64,000 nt of DNA. It comes from Guptibacillus hwajinpoensis (lineage in GTDB: Bacteria > Bacillota > Bacilli > Bacillales > Guptibacillaceae). Shown piece after piece: positions 42,538 to 50,213 of the stretch. The translations under genes were made by a program, and so were the position numbers. The notes under the pieces were generated by a model. It was not told the origin of the DNA. It saw only the letters and a program-made list of their open reading frames with translations, and made no database searches. How positions within the stretch are numbered: position 1 is the first letter of the stretch; every line of letters starts with the position of its first letter. Where the stretch lies: contig NZ_JAIVKU010000007.1 in the NCBI RefSeq assembly GCF_020524165.1, positions 105,164-169,163 on the forward strand, given 5' to 3'.

Positions 42538-42559
42538 TTGTACGGAAAGGGATGATTTC

Positions 42560-44017
42560 ATGTATACATTTCTAGCAGGAATTGCACTTCTAATTATTGG
42601 TTATTTTACTTATGGTAAATTTGTAGAAAAGGTTTTCGGCATTAAGGAAGCTCGTCAAACCCCGGCCTATACCCATCAGGATGGCGTCGATTATCTTCCA
42701 ATGAACACGAAGAAGAACTCCTTGATTCAATTATTGAACATTGCAGGCGTTGGTCCAATCTTCGGCCCGATCCTGGGTGCACTCTACGGGCCAGTGGCTT
42801 TTCTCTGGATCGTATTTGGTTGTATTTTCGCAGGAGCTGTTCACGATTATCTTACAGGAATGATCTCCATTCGTAACAGGGGCGCTCACTTACCTGAACT
42901 TGCAGGAAAATTTCTTGGAAAAGTGATGAAGCACGTTGTGAATGCATTCGCTGTGCTACTTCTCCTTCTAACAGGAACAGTGTTTGTAACAGCACCAGCT
43001 GGGCTATTGAATAACTTAATGAACGGTTGGGCAACAATGGGCCTTATTCTAGGAGCGATTTTTGTTTACTATATCCTAGCTACACTATTACCGATTGATA
43101 AAATCATCGGACGCTTTTATCCGATTTTTGGTGCACTTCTTCTTATTAGTGCACTTGGCGTTGGTGCTGGGCTTGTGTTTACCGGCGCACCGATTCCTGA
43201 AATCACACTAAGTAACTTTCACCCTGACAATGCACCGGTATTTCCATTGTTATTCTTAACGATCTCTTGTGGAGCACTTTCTGGTTTTCACGCGACGCAA
43301 ACGCCGATTATTTCACGTACAACGCAAAATGAGAAACAAGGTCGTAACATCTTCTACGGAATGATGATTGCAGAAGGTGTCATTGCGATGATTTGGGCTG
43401 CTGCTGCTATGAGCCTATTTAATGGACCAGTTGGGCTAAATGAACTGCTCGCAAATGGTGGGCCGGCTGCGATTGTAAGTGAAGCTTCTACGCTCATGCT
43501 TGGTGCGATCGGTGGAACGCTTGCCATTCTTGGTGTCATTGTCCTTCCAATCACGTCTGGCGATACGGCCTTCAGAAGTGCTCGTATGATTATTGCAGAC
43601 TACTTTAATTACTCACAGCGTAAAGTAACAAATCGTCTCTGGATCGCACTACCGCTTTTCGTTGTTGCATTTGGGCTTACAAAGATTGATTTCACCCTTC
43701 TATGGAGATACTTCTCATGGGCCAACCAATCTACTGCGATGATTGCCTTATGGGTTGGCGCGATGTACTTGTTTATTGCAAAGAAAAATTACTGGATTGC
43801 CATGATTCCAGCGATTTTCATCACAATGGCAACGACCACTTATATTCTAAATGCCCCAATCGGCTTTCGCTTACCGATGAACGTCGCTTACATTGGTGCT
43901 ACCATCATTACGATCGGCGTTATTGTAGCTTTCTTCTACTCTGCTCGTAAGCAACGCGCTGCTAACATTCCACTCGAAATCGATATTTCCGGGTGGGATA
44001 AGGATAGTGTCGCTTAA
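42560..44017 (+). CDS. CstA family carbon-starvation transporter (probable pyruvate carrier)
   Basis: 485 residues, the short Firmicute form (E. coli CstA is about 700), ATG at 42560 behind GGAAAGGGATGATTTC. About 13 membrane segments. CstA hallmarks: the DYLPMNTKKNSLIQLLNIAGVGPIFGPILGA region (about 48-75), GAVHDYLTGMISIRNRGAHLPEL (about 92-114) and SGFHATQTPIISRTTQNEKQGRNIFYGMM (about 235-263). E. coli homologues BtsT and CstA import pyruvate and are controlled by BtsSR, a LytS/LytTR pair, so pyruvate uptake is the likely role. The perfect cre box fits catabolite repression. Followed by a 49-residue peptide gene. Confidence 0.9.
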   Translation: MYTFLAGIALLIIGYFTYGKFVEKVFGIKEARQTPAYTHQDGVDYLPMNTKKNSLIQLLNIAGVGPIFGPILGALYGPVAFLWIVFGCIFAGAVHDYLTGMISIRNRGAHLPELAGKFLGKVMKHVVNAFAVLLLLLTGTVFVTAPAGLLNNLMNGWATMGLILGAIFVYYILATLLPIDKIIGRFYPIFGALLLISALGVGAGLVFTGAPIPEITLSNFHPDNAPVFPLLFLTISCGALSGFHATQTPIISRTTQNEKQGRNIFYGMMIAEGVIAMIWAAAAMSLFNGPVGLNELLANGGPAAIVSEASTLMLGAIGGTLAILGVIVLPITSGDTAFRSARMIIADYFNYSQRKVTNRLWIALPLFVVAFGLTKIDFTLLWRYFSWANQSTAMIALWVGAMYLFIAKKNYWIAMIPAIFITMATTTYILNAPIGFRLPMNVAYIGATIITIGVIVAFFYSARKQRAANIPLEIDISGWDKDSVA

Positions 44018-44082
44018 AGGGTTAAGTTAAACAGAGAATCCCCTTTGGCGGATCGTGAATGAAACCAAAAAGGTGTGATGAT

Positions 44083-44232
44083 ATGGGCTGCTGCCATTCG
44101 AAAAACAAAACGACTCTTGAGGAAGAGGAAGAACGAATTAATGAGAAGGGAAAAGAACAACTCCCTCTTTTTGGAAAAGTGATTCTTAGCGTTTTGTTTC
44201 TTTGTGGAATTGCGCTAATCACCTATTTATGA
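44083..44232 (+). CDS. 49-residue single-span membrane peptide downstream of the CstA gene
   Basis: ATG at 44083 behind AAAAAGGTGTGATGAT, stop TGA at 44230. The peptide starts MGCCHSKNKTTLEEEEERI, is charged up to about residue 28, then has one hydrophobic segment (VILSVLFLCGIALITYL) running to the C-terminus. It lies 65 bp after the CstA gene and before the shared terminator, so it is probably cotranscribed. E. coli cstA and btsT are followed by small YbdD/YjiX proteins, but this one shows no similarity that I can see. It could be a small regulator or stabiliser of the transporter; the Cys-Cys pair near the N-terminus might bind metal or be acylated. Confidence 0.65.
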   Translation: MGCCHSKNKTTLEEEEERINEKGKEQLPLFGKVILSVLFLCGIALITYL

Positions 44233-44237
44233 AAAAT

Positions 44238-44279
44238 AAAAAGGAGGGAGATCAATTTCATGATCTCCCTCCTTTTTTT
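44238..44279. terminator. bidirectional terminator
   Basis: AAGGAGGGAGATCA and TGATCTCCCTCCTT around ATTTCA-type loop, with A and T tracts on both sides. It ends the cstA unit rightward and the nucleotidyltransferase gene (stop at 44281) leftward. Confidence 0.9.
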
Positions 44280-44280
44280 A

Positions 44281-45105
44281 CTACTCAATCGAAAGATGGC
44301 GAACTCTATCAGGATTATACTCATTGAGCCAATCATTCGCTTCTTGAATCAGCCACCCTCCGAACTGATCCAAAAATTGAGTAATCTCTTCTCTCGATTT
44401 TATTGGGTATACTGCATAAATTAATGCCTGCTTCATACATGACTCTTTATGAGGAAAGAAGTTGCTAAACAACGTATAAGCTGGATAGAGATCTCTTGTA
44501 TACTTTGGATCTTTCTCCATTACAAGCGCGAGACCGCTCCGGACAATGATCTTCATAATCCATCCGCAGCAATCAGCTATATCTTCAACATCTTCATTTC
44601 CAACTAGCTCCCTTTTTGCTTGATTAATGTGATTTTCTAGCTGAATTAGATGATCATTTGCAAGAGCGCGGTCTGGTTTATAATTTGGAATAGCTTTTGC
44701 CACATCGTTTCCATACACAAGTAGACTAGACGTTTTTATCATAAATGGAATGATTGAAAAGCACGTTACTTGTTCTAGCTCTTGTTGTGAAAAGAAACTG
44801 ACCTCACAACCATTCACCAACGGAAATTCATCGGTAATGATTTGATTGAGGAACTCAGCTATTTGCTCATTTTCATGCTCCGTTAAAACAATGAGGTCGA
44901 GATCAGATATACCCTCAATTCCCTTACCCTTTGGGACTGAACCTCGTAAATAAATGCTTTGTAAAGGCACTTTTAGCGTTAAGATCTCAACTGCACGATT
45001 GATTGCATTTCGATAGTTACCCACCTTCTCCCGTGACGTATCGTTTACCAAATACCCTTCTTCATTCACCGCATAAAAAGACCCTATTGGTTTAATCGCG
45101 TTCAT
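44281..45105 (-). CDS. nucleotidyltransferase-fold protein
   Basis: 274 residues from ATG 45105, which has the site TTGGAGGTGGCGG; an ATG at 45135 lacks one. The polymerase-beta-like core is YLRGSVPKGKGIEGISDLDLIVL (about 53-75), with the GS motif and the metal pair D-L-D, and a third acidic residue in NGCEVSFF (about 100). The C-terminal half is helical (KRELVGNEDVEDIADCCGWIMKIIVRSG), as in aminoglycoside- or MNT-type nucleotidyltransferases. It could modify a small molecule or be the enzyme part of a regulatory pair; no HEPN gene is adjacent. No assigned substrate. Confidence 0.8.
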   Translation of the reverse strand: MNAIKPIGSFYAVNEEGYLVNDTSREKVGNYRNAINRAVEILTLKVPLQSIYLRGSVPKGKGIEGISDLDLIVLTEHENEQIAEFLNQIITDEFPLVNGCEVSFFSQQELEQVTCFSIIPFMIKTSSLLVYGNDVAKAIPNYKPDRALANDHLIQLENHINQAKRELVGNEDVEDIADCCGWIMKIIVRSGLALVMEKDPKYTRDLYPAYTLFSNFFPHKESCMKQALIYAVYPIKSREEITQFLDQFGGWLIQEANDWLNEYNPDRVRHLSIE

Positions 45106-45279
45106 CCGCCACCTCCAATATTTTATCTTTATCATAGCTACTTTGTTTTTTATATTAAAGAGTTTATTACAATTCCATTCCTGTCCAAACCTCTTCTACT
45201 TTTGGTTCATAGATTAATAGTGTACAGAGAGTTCGGAGAGTTCTATAACTCTTACACTAAATTAGAAATGAGGAATCAC

Positions 45280-45522
45280 ATGTCTTATCACAACGAGTTT
45301 AACAACAACATTGGCAGATGTGTGGCGATACGTTGTCATGACGGTACAACGCACTATGGTTACATTGATCATTGTGATCGTGACAATGTCTACCTTCGCC
45401 CAATGGAAGGCGGTAATGACGGTCCCGGCTTTGGAAGCTACTTCTTCTTTGGAGCCGCTCTTATTGCTGTTGGCCTAGCTTCAATTGCCGCCTATAGCTG
45501 GTCCCCATTCTTCTTCTGGTAA
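45280..45522 (+). CDS. small protein with SH3-like N-terminus and hydrophobic C-terminus
   Basis: 80 residues from ATG 45280, preceded by GAGGAATCAC. A longer reading from 45202 lacks a ribosome site. Residues 8-45 (NNIGRCVAIRCHDGTTHYGYIDHCDRDNVYLRPM) resemble a small beta-barrel of the Lsm/SH3 kind, as in several Bacillus spore-coat or surface proteins. A Gly-rich turn is followed by one membrane-like segment (FFFGAALIAVGLASIAAYSW) and an aromatic end SPFFFW. I do not recognise a named family; it may be sporulation-related. Monocistronic with its own terminator. Confidence 0.72.
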   Translation: MSYHNEFNNNIGRCVAIRCHDGTTHYGYIDHCDRDNVYLRPMEGGNDGPGFGSYFFFGAALIAVGLASIAAYSWSPFFFW

Positions 45523-45524
45523 AA

Positions 45525-45556
45525 AAAAAACGCTCAAAAATTGAGCGTTTTTTTAC
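45525..45556 (+). terminator. terminator of the 80-residue protein gene
   Basis: AAAAAACGCTCAA and TTGAGCGTTTTTT around a 3-nt AAA loop, starting 3 nt after the stop codon. Confidence 0.9.
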
Positions 45557-45622
45557 ATACCTTTCTAATTCAATTGCATTTATTTCACCTTTTAAAATGA
45601 ATTTTAAATGTAAACCTTTTCA

Positions 45623-45686
45623 TGTGATTTCCGTCACATATGAGCCATTTCATTCACGTTATAGTATGTATGTGAAAGACATCACA
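45623..45686 (+). promoter_or_regulatory. ldh promoter with two TGTGA-N6-TCACA boxes
   Basis: Box 1 TGTGATTTCCGTCACA (45623-45638), -10 TATAGT (45660-45665), box 2 TGTGAAAGACATCACA (45671-45686). The expected start is near 45672, putting box 1 centred at about -41.5, the class-II position for Fnr/Crp-family activators, with no real -35 hexamer. Box 2 covers the start and fits a repressor site; with flanks it resembles the Rex site TTGTGA-N6-TCACAA. Both redox factors are known to act on ldh operons in Bacillus. Confidence 0.75.
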
Positions 45687-45709
45687 AACAATAGATTGGT
45701 GGAATTGAT

Positions 45710-46660
45710 ATGAAAAACGAACGATATACAACGAGAGTTGCTGTCATTGGAACTGGTTTTGTTGGGACAAGCTATGCTTTCGCCTTATTAAATCAAGAAG
45801 TTGTGAATGAAATGGTACTTATAGACTTAAATAAAGAAAAGGCTGAAGGAGAAGCCAGAGATTTAAATCACGGGATGCCATTTGGATCAGCTATGAGAAT
45901 TTGGGCAGGGGATTATGAGGACTGTCGAGATGCTGACATTGTCGTGATTACAGCTGGCGCAAATCAGAAGCCTGGGGAAACGAGACTTGATCTTGTTGAG
46001 AAGAATGTAAACATCTTCAGGGGAATTGTCACTGCCGTTATGGAGAGTGGGTTTGACGGACTATTCATCATTGCAACAAACCCAGTGGATATCCTCTCTT
46101 ATGCGACTTGGAAATTCTCTGGTCTACCGATGGAACGTGTTATTGGTTCTGGTACGATTCTCGATACCGCAAGACTTCGTTACTTAATCGGCGATCATTT
46201 CCAGGTGGATTCTCGAAATGTTCATGCCTATATCCTCGGTGAACATGGCGATACGGAGCTTCCAGTTTGGAGCCACGCAACCATTAGTAGCCGTCCAGTA
46301 ACGCAAATGCTATCAGAAGAAGAACTGCCAGTACTTAACGAAATTTTCACAAATGTCCGTGACGCAGCTTACCACATCATTAATCGGAAAGGCGCAACTT
46401 ATTACGGAATTGCCATGGGACTTGTTCGTCTGACCAAAGCGATTTTAAGAAACGAAAGCTCTATCCTAACGATTTCAACATTGATGCAAGGTGAATATGG
46501 TCTTGATGACATCTACATTGGCGCCCCCGCCATTATCGACAGAAACGGTATTCGAGAAATTGTAGAGCTTGACCTCACAAACAACGAAATGAAGCAATTG
46601 CATCATTCTGCAAGGACGTTAAGAGAAGCAATGAAACCCTGTTTTGAGACGGTAAATTGA
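45710..46660 (+). CDS. ldh: L-lactate dehydrogenase
   Basis: 316 residues, ATG at 45710 behind TTGGTGGAATTGAT. NAD-binding VAVIGTGFVGTSYAFAL (about 10-26), LIDLNKEKAEGEARDL, TAGANQKPGETRLDL (active-site loop, Arg about 92), IATNPVDILSY, GSGTILDTARLRYLI (substrate Arg) and the catalytic His in YILGEHGDTELPVWS (about 179). It reduces pyruvate to L-lactate to regenerate NAD+ during fermentation. Cotranscribed with the lactate permease gene 33 bp downstream. The promoter suggests redox control. Confidence 0.96.
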   Translation: MKNERYTTRVAVIGTGFVGTSYAFALLNQEVVNEMVLIDLNKEKAEGEARDLNHGMPFGSAMRIWAGDYEDCRDADIVVITAGANQKPGETRLDLVEKNVNIFRGIVTAVMESGFDGLFIIATNPVDILSYATWKFSGLPMERVIGSGTILDTARLRYLIGDHFQVDSRNVHAYILGEHGDTELPVWSHATISSRPVTQMLSEEELPVLNEIFTNVRDAAYHIINRKGATYYGIAMGLVRLTKAILRNESSILTISTLMQGEYGLDDIYIGAPAIIDRNGIREIVELDLTNNEMKQLHHSARTLREAMKPCFETVN

Positions 46661-46693
46661 TACCCCACTATAACACTTAAGAGGTGATTCCCC

Positions 46694-48343
46694 ATGGAAA
46701 CATGGACACAAGTATATGACCCATTTAATAACATCTGGCTATCCGCTTTGATTGCTCTTATTCCCATTATTTTTTTCTTTCTTGCACTTACTGCTTTTCG
46801 AATGAAGGGACATATTGCTGCTACGGTTACAGTGATGCTTGCGATCGTGATTGCGGTCCTCTTCTATGATATGCCAATCACAATGGCCGCAGCGACAACT
46901 GGTTACGGATTTGCCTTCGGCTTATGGCCGATCTCTTATATCGTTATTGGAGCTGTCTACCTTTATAAACTCTCTGTCAAAAGTGGGCAATTCGATATTA
47001 TCAGAAGTTCAATTGTATCCATAACCGATGATAAACGAATTCAAATGTTGCTCGTCGCCTTTTCATTCAATGCGTTTCTTGAAGGCGCAGCTGGTTTCGG
47101 AGCACCGATTGCCATTACAGCCGCTCTTCTTGTAGGTCTTGGTTTCGAGCCACTTAAAGCAGCTGGACTGTGCTTAATCGCCAATACGGCTAGCGGCGCA
47201 TTTGGTGCAATGGGGATTCCCGTTATTGTAGCCGGACAAGTAAGTGGGCTCCCTCCAATGGAAATTGGTCAATTTCTTGGCACATCTCTTCCATTTATCT
47301 CTTTCACAATTCCATTCCTACTCGTCGTGATTATGGATGGTATGAAAGGCTTGAAAGAAGTATGGCCAGCAGCTCTCGTTGCCGGTAGCACCTATGCCAT
47401 TACTCAATGGGCGACAGTCACATTTATTGGACCTGAGCTCCCTAACATTACATCTTCTATCGTTAGTTTAGTAGCCGTAGCTGTATTCGTGAAAATGTGG
47501 CATCCAAACGTGCAGCAAAACCATACGATTGATCCAGCTGAAGCACAGCTTGCTGTTTCTCTTGATCCAGAAGCTCAGCTAACAGCAGGGCGAATTTTAA
47601 AAGCATGGTCGCCGTTCATTGCTTTAACCGCAATGGTCACAATTTGGAGTCTAAAGCCTTTCAAGAATTTATTTGTAGAAGGTGGATTACTTGAAGCAAC
47701 GACCCTTCAAATTCCTGTACCTGGACTCCATAATCTCGTTATTAAAACAGCACCAATTGTAAGTGAACCAACACCTTATGGAGCCATGTTAAAGCTTGAC
47801 CTTCTCTCTGCGACTGGCACAGCCATCTTTATCGCTGGGATTCTATCTATTTTCATTCTTAGAATGAGTCCTAAAACAGCTCTAGAAGCATTTATAGAAA
47901 CAGTAAAGGAACTTCAAAAACCAGTTCTTACAATTATGATGGTATTAGGATTTGCCTTTATCGCAAATTACAGTGGCATGAGCTCTACCTTAGGACTTGC
48001 CCTTGCTGCAACCGGAGGCATCTTTCCCTTCCTATCTCCACTCCTTGGATGGATTGGCGTTTTCTTAACAGGTTCTGTTACGTCTAACAATGCCCTTTTC
48101 GGGAACTTGCAACAAATTACTGCTCAACAAATTGCTGTGCTTCCGATGGTACTCGTTGCTGCGAATACCGCAGGGGGCGTAATGGCAAAAATGCTTTCTC
48201 CCCAGTCAATTGCTGTCGCAACTGGAGCCGTTGGTCTTGTTGGACGTGAAGGCGATTTATTCCGCTTCACTTTGAAATACAGCTTCGTATTCTTGCTCAT
48301 TACCGGGGTTATCACTTTCTCACAAGCGATTTTTATCAGCTAA
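46694..48343 (+). CDS. lctP: L-lactate permease
   Basis: 549 residues, ATG at 46694 behind AAGAGGTGATTCCCC. About 13-14 membrane segments. LctP/LldP motifs: NIWLSALIALIPIIFFF at the start, NAFLEGAAGFGAPIAITAALLVGLGF (about 118-143), ASGAFGAMGIPV (about 173) and TGSVTSNNALFGNLQ near 460. It carries L-lactate with H+ across the cytoplasmic membrane. In the ldh operon it probably exports the lactate made, or takes it up later. Same order as in B. subtilis ldh-lctP. Confidence 0.95.
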   Translation: METWTQVYDPFNNIWLSALIALIPIIFFFLALTAFRMKGHIAATVTVMLAIVIAVLFYDMPITMAAATTGYGFAFGLWPISYIVIGAVYLYKLSVKSGQFDIIRSSIVSITDDKRIQMLLVAFSFNAFLEGAAGFGAPIAITAALLVGLGFEPLKAAGLCLIANTASGAFGAMGIPVIVAGQVSGLPPMEIGQFLGTSLPFISFTIPFLLVVIMDGMKGLKEVWPAALVAGSTYAITQWATVTFIGPELPNITSSIVSLVAVAVFVKMWHPNVQQNHTIDPAEAQLAVSLDPEAQLTAGRILKAWSPFIALTAMVTIWSLKPFKNLFVEGGLLEATTLQIPVPGLHNLVIKTAPIVSEPTPYGAMLKLDLLSATGTAIFIAGILSIFILRMSPKTALEAFIETVKELQKPVLTIMMVLGFAFIANYSGMSSTLGLALAATGGIFPFLSPLLGWIGVFLTGSVTSNNALFGNLQQITAQQIAVLPMVLVAANTAGGVMAKMLSPQSIAVATGAVGLVGREGDLFRFTLKYSFVFLLITGVITFSQAIFIS

Positions 48344-48354
48344 TCATTTACGTG

Positions 48355-48380
48355 GGAGTCAGAAAGCTGACTCCTTTTTT
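48355..48380 (+). terminator. ldh-lctP terminator
   Basis: GGAGTCAG (48355-48362), AAAG loop, CTGACTCC (48367-48374), then six T. Confidence 0.9.
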
Positions 48381-48483
48381 CCTGGTATACAATTTGGACA
48401 TTCTTTTTCCGACATGTCCAAACAGAAAAATCTAGTTGTCCATATACTGTTAGGAGTAGTTGGCTATTGAGGAGGGAAAACAA

Positions 48484-48672
48484 ATGGGTTGTTTTATTCG
48501 AGGTCCGGTCGTGATTACAAACAATAGCGGTACAGTCGTTCAATGTGCTCACACGATCTCTCCAATTTCCGTTAGTAACACGGTATCAGGATCAGGGGGT
48601 GGAAATACTGGATCTTTCATACTCGTAAACAATTTTTACAGCATCGCAAAAGGAATTAAGCTTGGTGATTAG
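48484..48672 (+). CDS. GerPA/GerPF family spore germination protein (orphan)
   Basis: 62 residues from ATG 48484 behind GAGGAGGGAAAACAA; the longer reading from 48460 is untypical. The family's plan is visible: N-terminal GPVVITNNSGTVVQC, ISPISVSNTVSGSGGGNTGSFI, then NNFYSIAKGI. Proteins of this family are made in the mother cell late in sporulation; the gerP operon proteins help germinants pass through the spore coat. This copy stands alone rather than in a gerPABCDEF cluster. No sporulation-sigma promoter was identified. It is closed by a short terminator. Confidence 0.75.
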   Translation: MGCFIRGPVVITNNSGTVVQCAHTISPISVSNTVSGSGGGNTGSFILVNNFYSIAKGIKLGD

Positions 48673-48700
48673 GCCTCATTATTCATTATATGCAGTCAAG

Positions 48701-48725
48701 CCAATCGTTTAACGATTGGTTTTTT
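48701..48725 (+). terminator. terminator of the GerPF-like gene
   Basis: CCAATCGTT and AACGATTGG around a single T, then six T. Confidence 0.85.
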
Positions 48726-48805
48726 CAGTTTTCTATTTGATGAAAGTTTTACTGGATGTGCGATAATAGTGTGGAAATGAATTGATCAGAGAGGTGGTTA
48801 CGAAC

Positions 48806-49606
48806 GTGGAAAAAATTTTCTATGGCGAAAACGAAAATCAATTTGGTGAGCTACGTCTTCCAGAAGGAGATGGACCGTTTCCTGTTGCAATCGTGATTCA
48901 TGGAGGCTTTTGGAGAAAGCCGTTTACACTCGAAATAATGAGAGAGGTAGCGGAAGATCTAACAGCAAGCGGGTTCGCCACATGGAACATTGAATACCGT
49001 CGCACCGGACAAGAAGGTGGGGGGTATCCCGGGACGCTTACTGATGCTGCTGAAGCAACTGACTACATAAGGGTACTTGCAGAATCTTATCCACTCGATC
49101 TAAACAAAGTAGTGACAATTGGCCATTCAGCTGGGGGCCATCTTGCTACATGGATTGCTGCTCGTCACCGTATAGATAAGAATAGTGAATTATTCATTAC
49201 GGATAACCCTCTTCCTATTCACGGCGTGATTAGTCTTGCGGGTGTGAACGACCTTGAAATGATGCATGGTGTTCACGAATACAGAGATCAAGCCCTCTCT
49301 CTTGAGCCAAATAATCCTACTGCAGAACTACTAGGCGGTTCCCCTCAAGAATACCCGGAGCGCTACAAAAATGCTTCACCTGTTGAACTTCTTCCCCTTG
49401 GGATTCAACAAATTCTCGTTCACGGGGCACTCGATATCAATGTCCCGATCGGCATTAGTGATTACTATCACCGTGAAGCTGAAGGTGAAGGCGATTTTGT
49501 TAAACTTATCGAGCTTCCTTCAGCAGAACACTTTGTGCTAACTGATACGACTTCTTTTGCATGGGAAACAATTAAGGAAGAACTTTCACTATTAGTTAAC
49601 TATTAA
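48806..49606 (+). CDS. alpha/beta hydrolase, esterase/lipase type
   Basis: 266 residues from GTG 48806, which has GAGAGGTGG 8 nt upstream; a TTG at 48782 would place that site inside the gene. Landmarks: oxyanion VIHGGFWRKPF (HGG motif, about 30), NIEYRRTGQEGGGYPGTLTDA, nucleophile elbow GHSAGGHLA (Ser about 108), acid in HGALDINVP (about 213) and His in SAEHFVLTD (about 243). The layout matches BD-FAE-type or kynurenine-formamidase-like esterases. Cytosolic, substrate unknown. Single gene with a very strong palindromic terminator shared with hxlR. Confidence 0.87.
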   Translation: MEKIFYGENENQFGELRLPEGDGPFPVAIVIHGGFWRKPFTLEIMREVAEDLTASGFATWNIEYRRTGQEGGGYPGTLTDAAEATDYIRVLAESYPLDLNKVVTIGHSAGGHLATWIAARHRIDKNSELFITDNPLPIHGVISLAGVNDLEMMHGVHEYRDQALSLEPNNPTAELLGGSPQEYPERYKNASPVELLPLGIQQILVHGALDINVPIGISDYYHREAEGEGDFVKLIELPSAEHFVLTDTTSFAWETIKEELSLLVNY

Positions 49607-49615
49607 AACAAGCAA

Positions 49616-49661
49616 AAAAGCCGTCGCCTGCTATCAGATCTGATAGCAGGCGACGGCTTTT
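49616..49661. terminator. 46-bp perfect palindromic terminator
   Basis: A completely symmetrical inverted repeat centred at 49638.5 with arms beginning AAAAGCCGTCGCCTGCTATC and no unpaired loop base by sequence. A/T tracts on both sides make it bidirectional for the esterase gene and hxlR. Confidence 0.88.
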
Positions 49662-49669
49662 CATTTAAG

Positions 49670-50032
49670 TTAGACCGATTCTTTCGTTTCAATCGGTTTG
49701 CCAAGAACATTCTGATTGTAATTCTTCCCCCACTCATACATGGAGTCGAGTATGGGCATTAATGTTTCACCTTGCTCGGTAAGGGAATACTCTACCTTCG
49801 GAGGAACAACGGGGTACACTTCTCGATGAACAATTTGGTCATCTTCTAATTCTCTTAGCTGGTTTACTAGCATACGCTGTGTAATTCCCGGCATAAGGGA
49901 CTTTAATTCACCAAACCGTTTCGTACCCTGTTTGCCTAAATGCCATAAAATCAGCATTTTCCACTTGCCTCCGATAACCGCAAGCGTTAATTCTTTTTCA
50001 CAGTAAAATGTTTTATCCTGGGTGCGTGACAC
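49670..50032 (-). CDS. hxlR: HxlR, MarR-like winged-helix activator of hxlAB
   Basis: 120 residues from GTG 50032, preceded by GGAGGTGATTTC; the length equals B. subtilis HxlR. The winged helix is EKELTLAVIGGKWKMLILWHLGKQGTKRFGELKSLMPGITQRMLVNQLRELEDDQ-like in family terms, with Cys11 in FYCEKEL at the place of the conserved HxlR-family cysteine that reacts with aldehydes. It activates hxlAB in response to formaldehyde. Divergent from hxlA over a 181-bp region with two AAGTATACTT-type sites. Confidence 0.9.
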   Translation of the reverse strand: MSRTQDKTFYCEKELTLAVIGGKWKMLILWHLGKQGTKRFGELKSLMPGITQRMLVNQLRELEDDQIVHREVYPVVPPKVEYSLTEQGETLMPILDSMYEWGKNYNQNVLGKPIETKESV

Positions 50033-50066
50033 GAAATCACCTCCGTATAAGCCCAGTATAACGCAT

Positions 50067-50135
50067 AGTATACTTTTTGACACTATGTAAGTTTAATGTG
50101 CGTACTTACGTAAATAGATAGTAAGAAGTATACTT
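50067..50135. promoter_or_regulatory. paired palindromes in the hxlR-hxlA spacer
   Basis: AGTATACTT at 50067-50075 and the perfect palindrome AAGTATACTT at 50126-50135, 59-60 bp apart, each flanked by related GTAAG/CTTAC elements (for example CGTACTTACGTAA at 50101). Likely HxlR-binding sites controlling hxlAB and hxlR. Confidence 0.55.
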
Positions 50136-50213
50136 GCTACTACACCAACAGATTGATTATATTGGTGTCGGATAAGAGAGAAAGAAAAAATTTGGATTGG
50201 GAGTGAACATATT

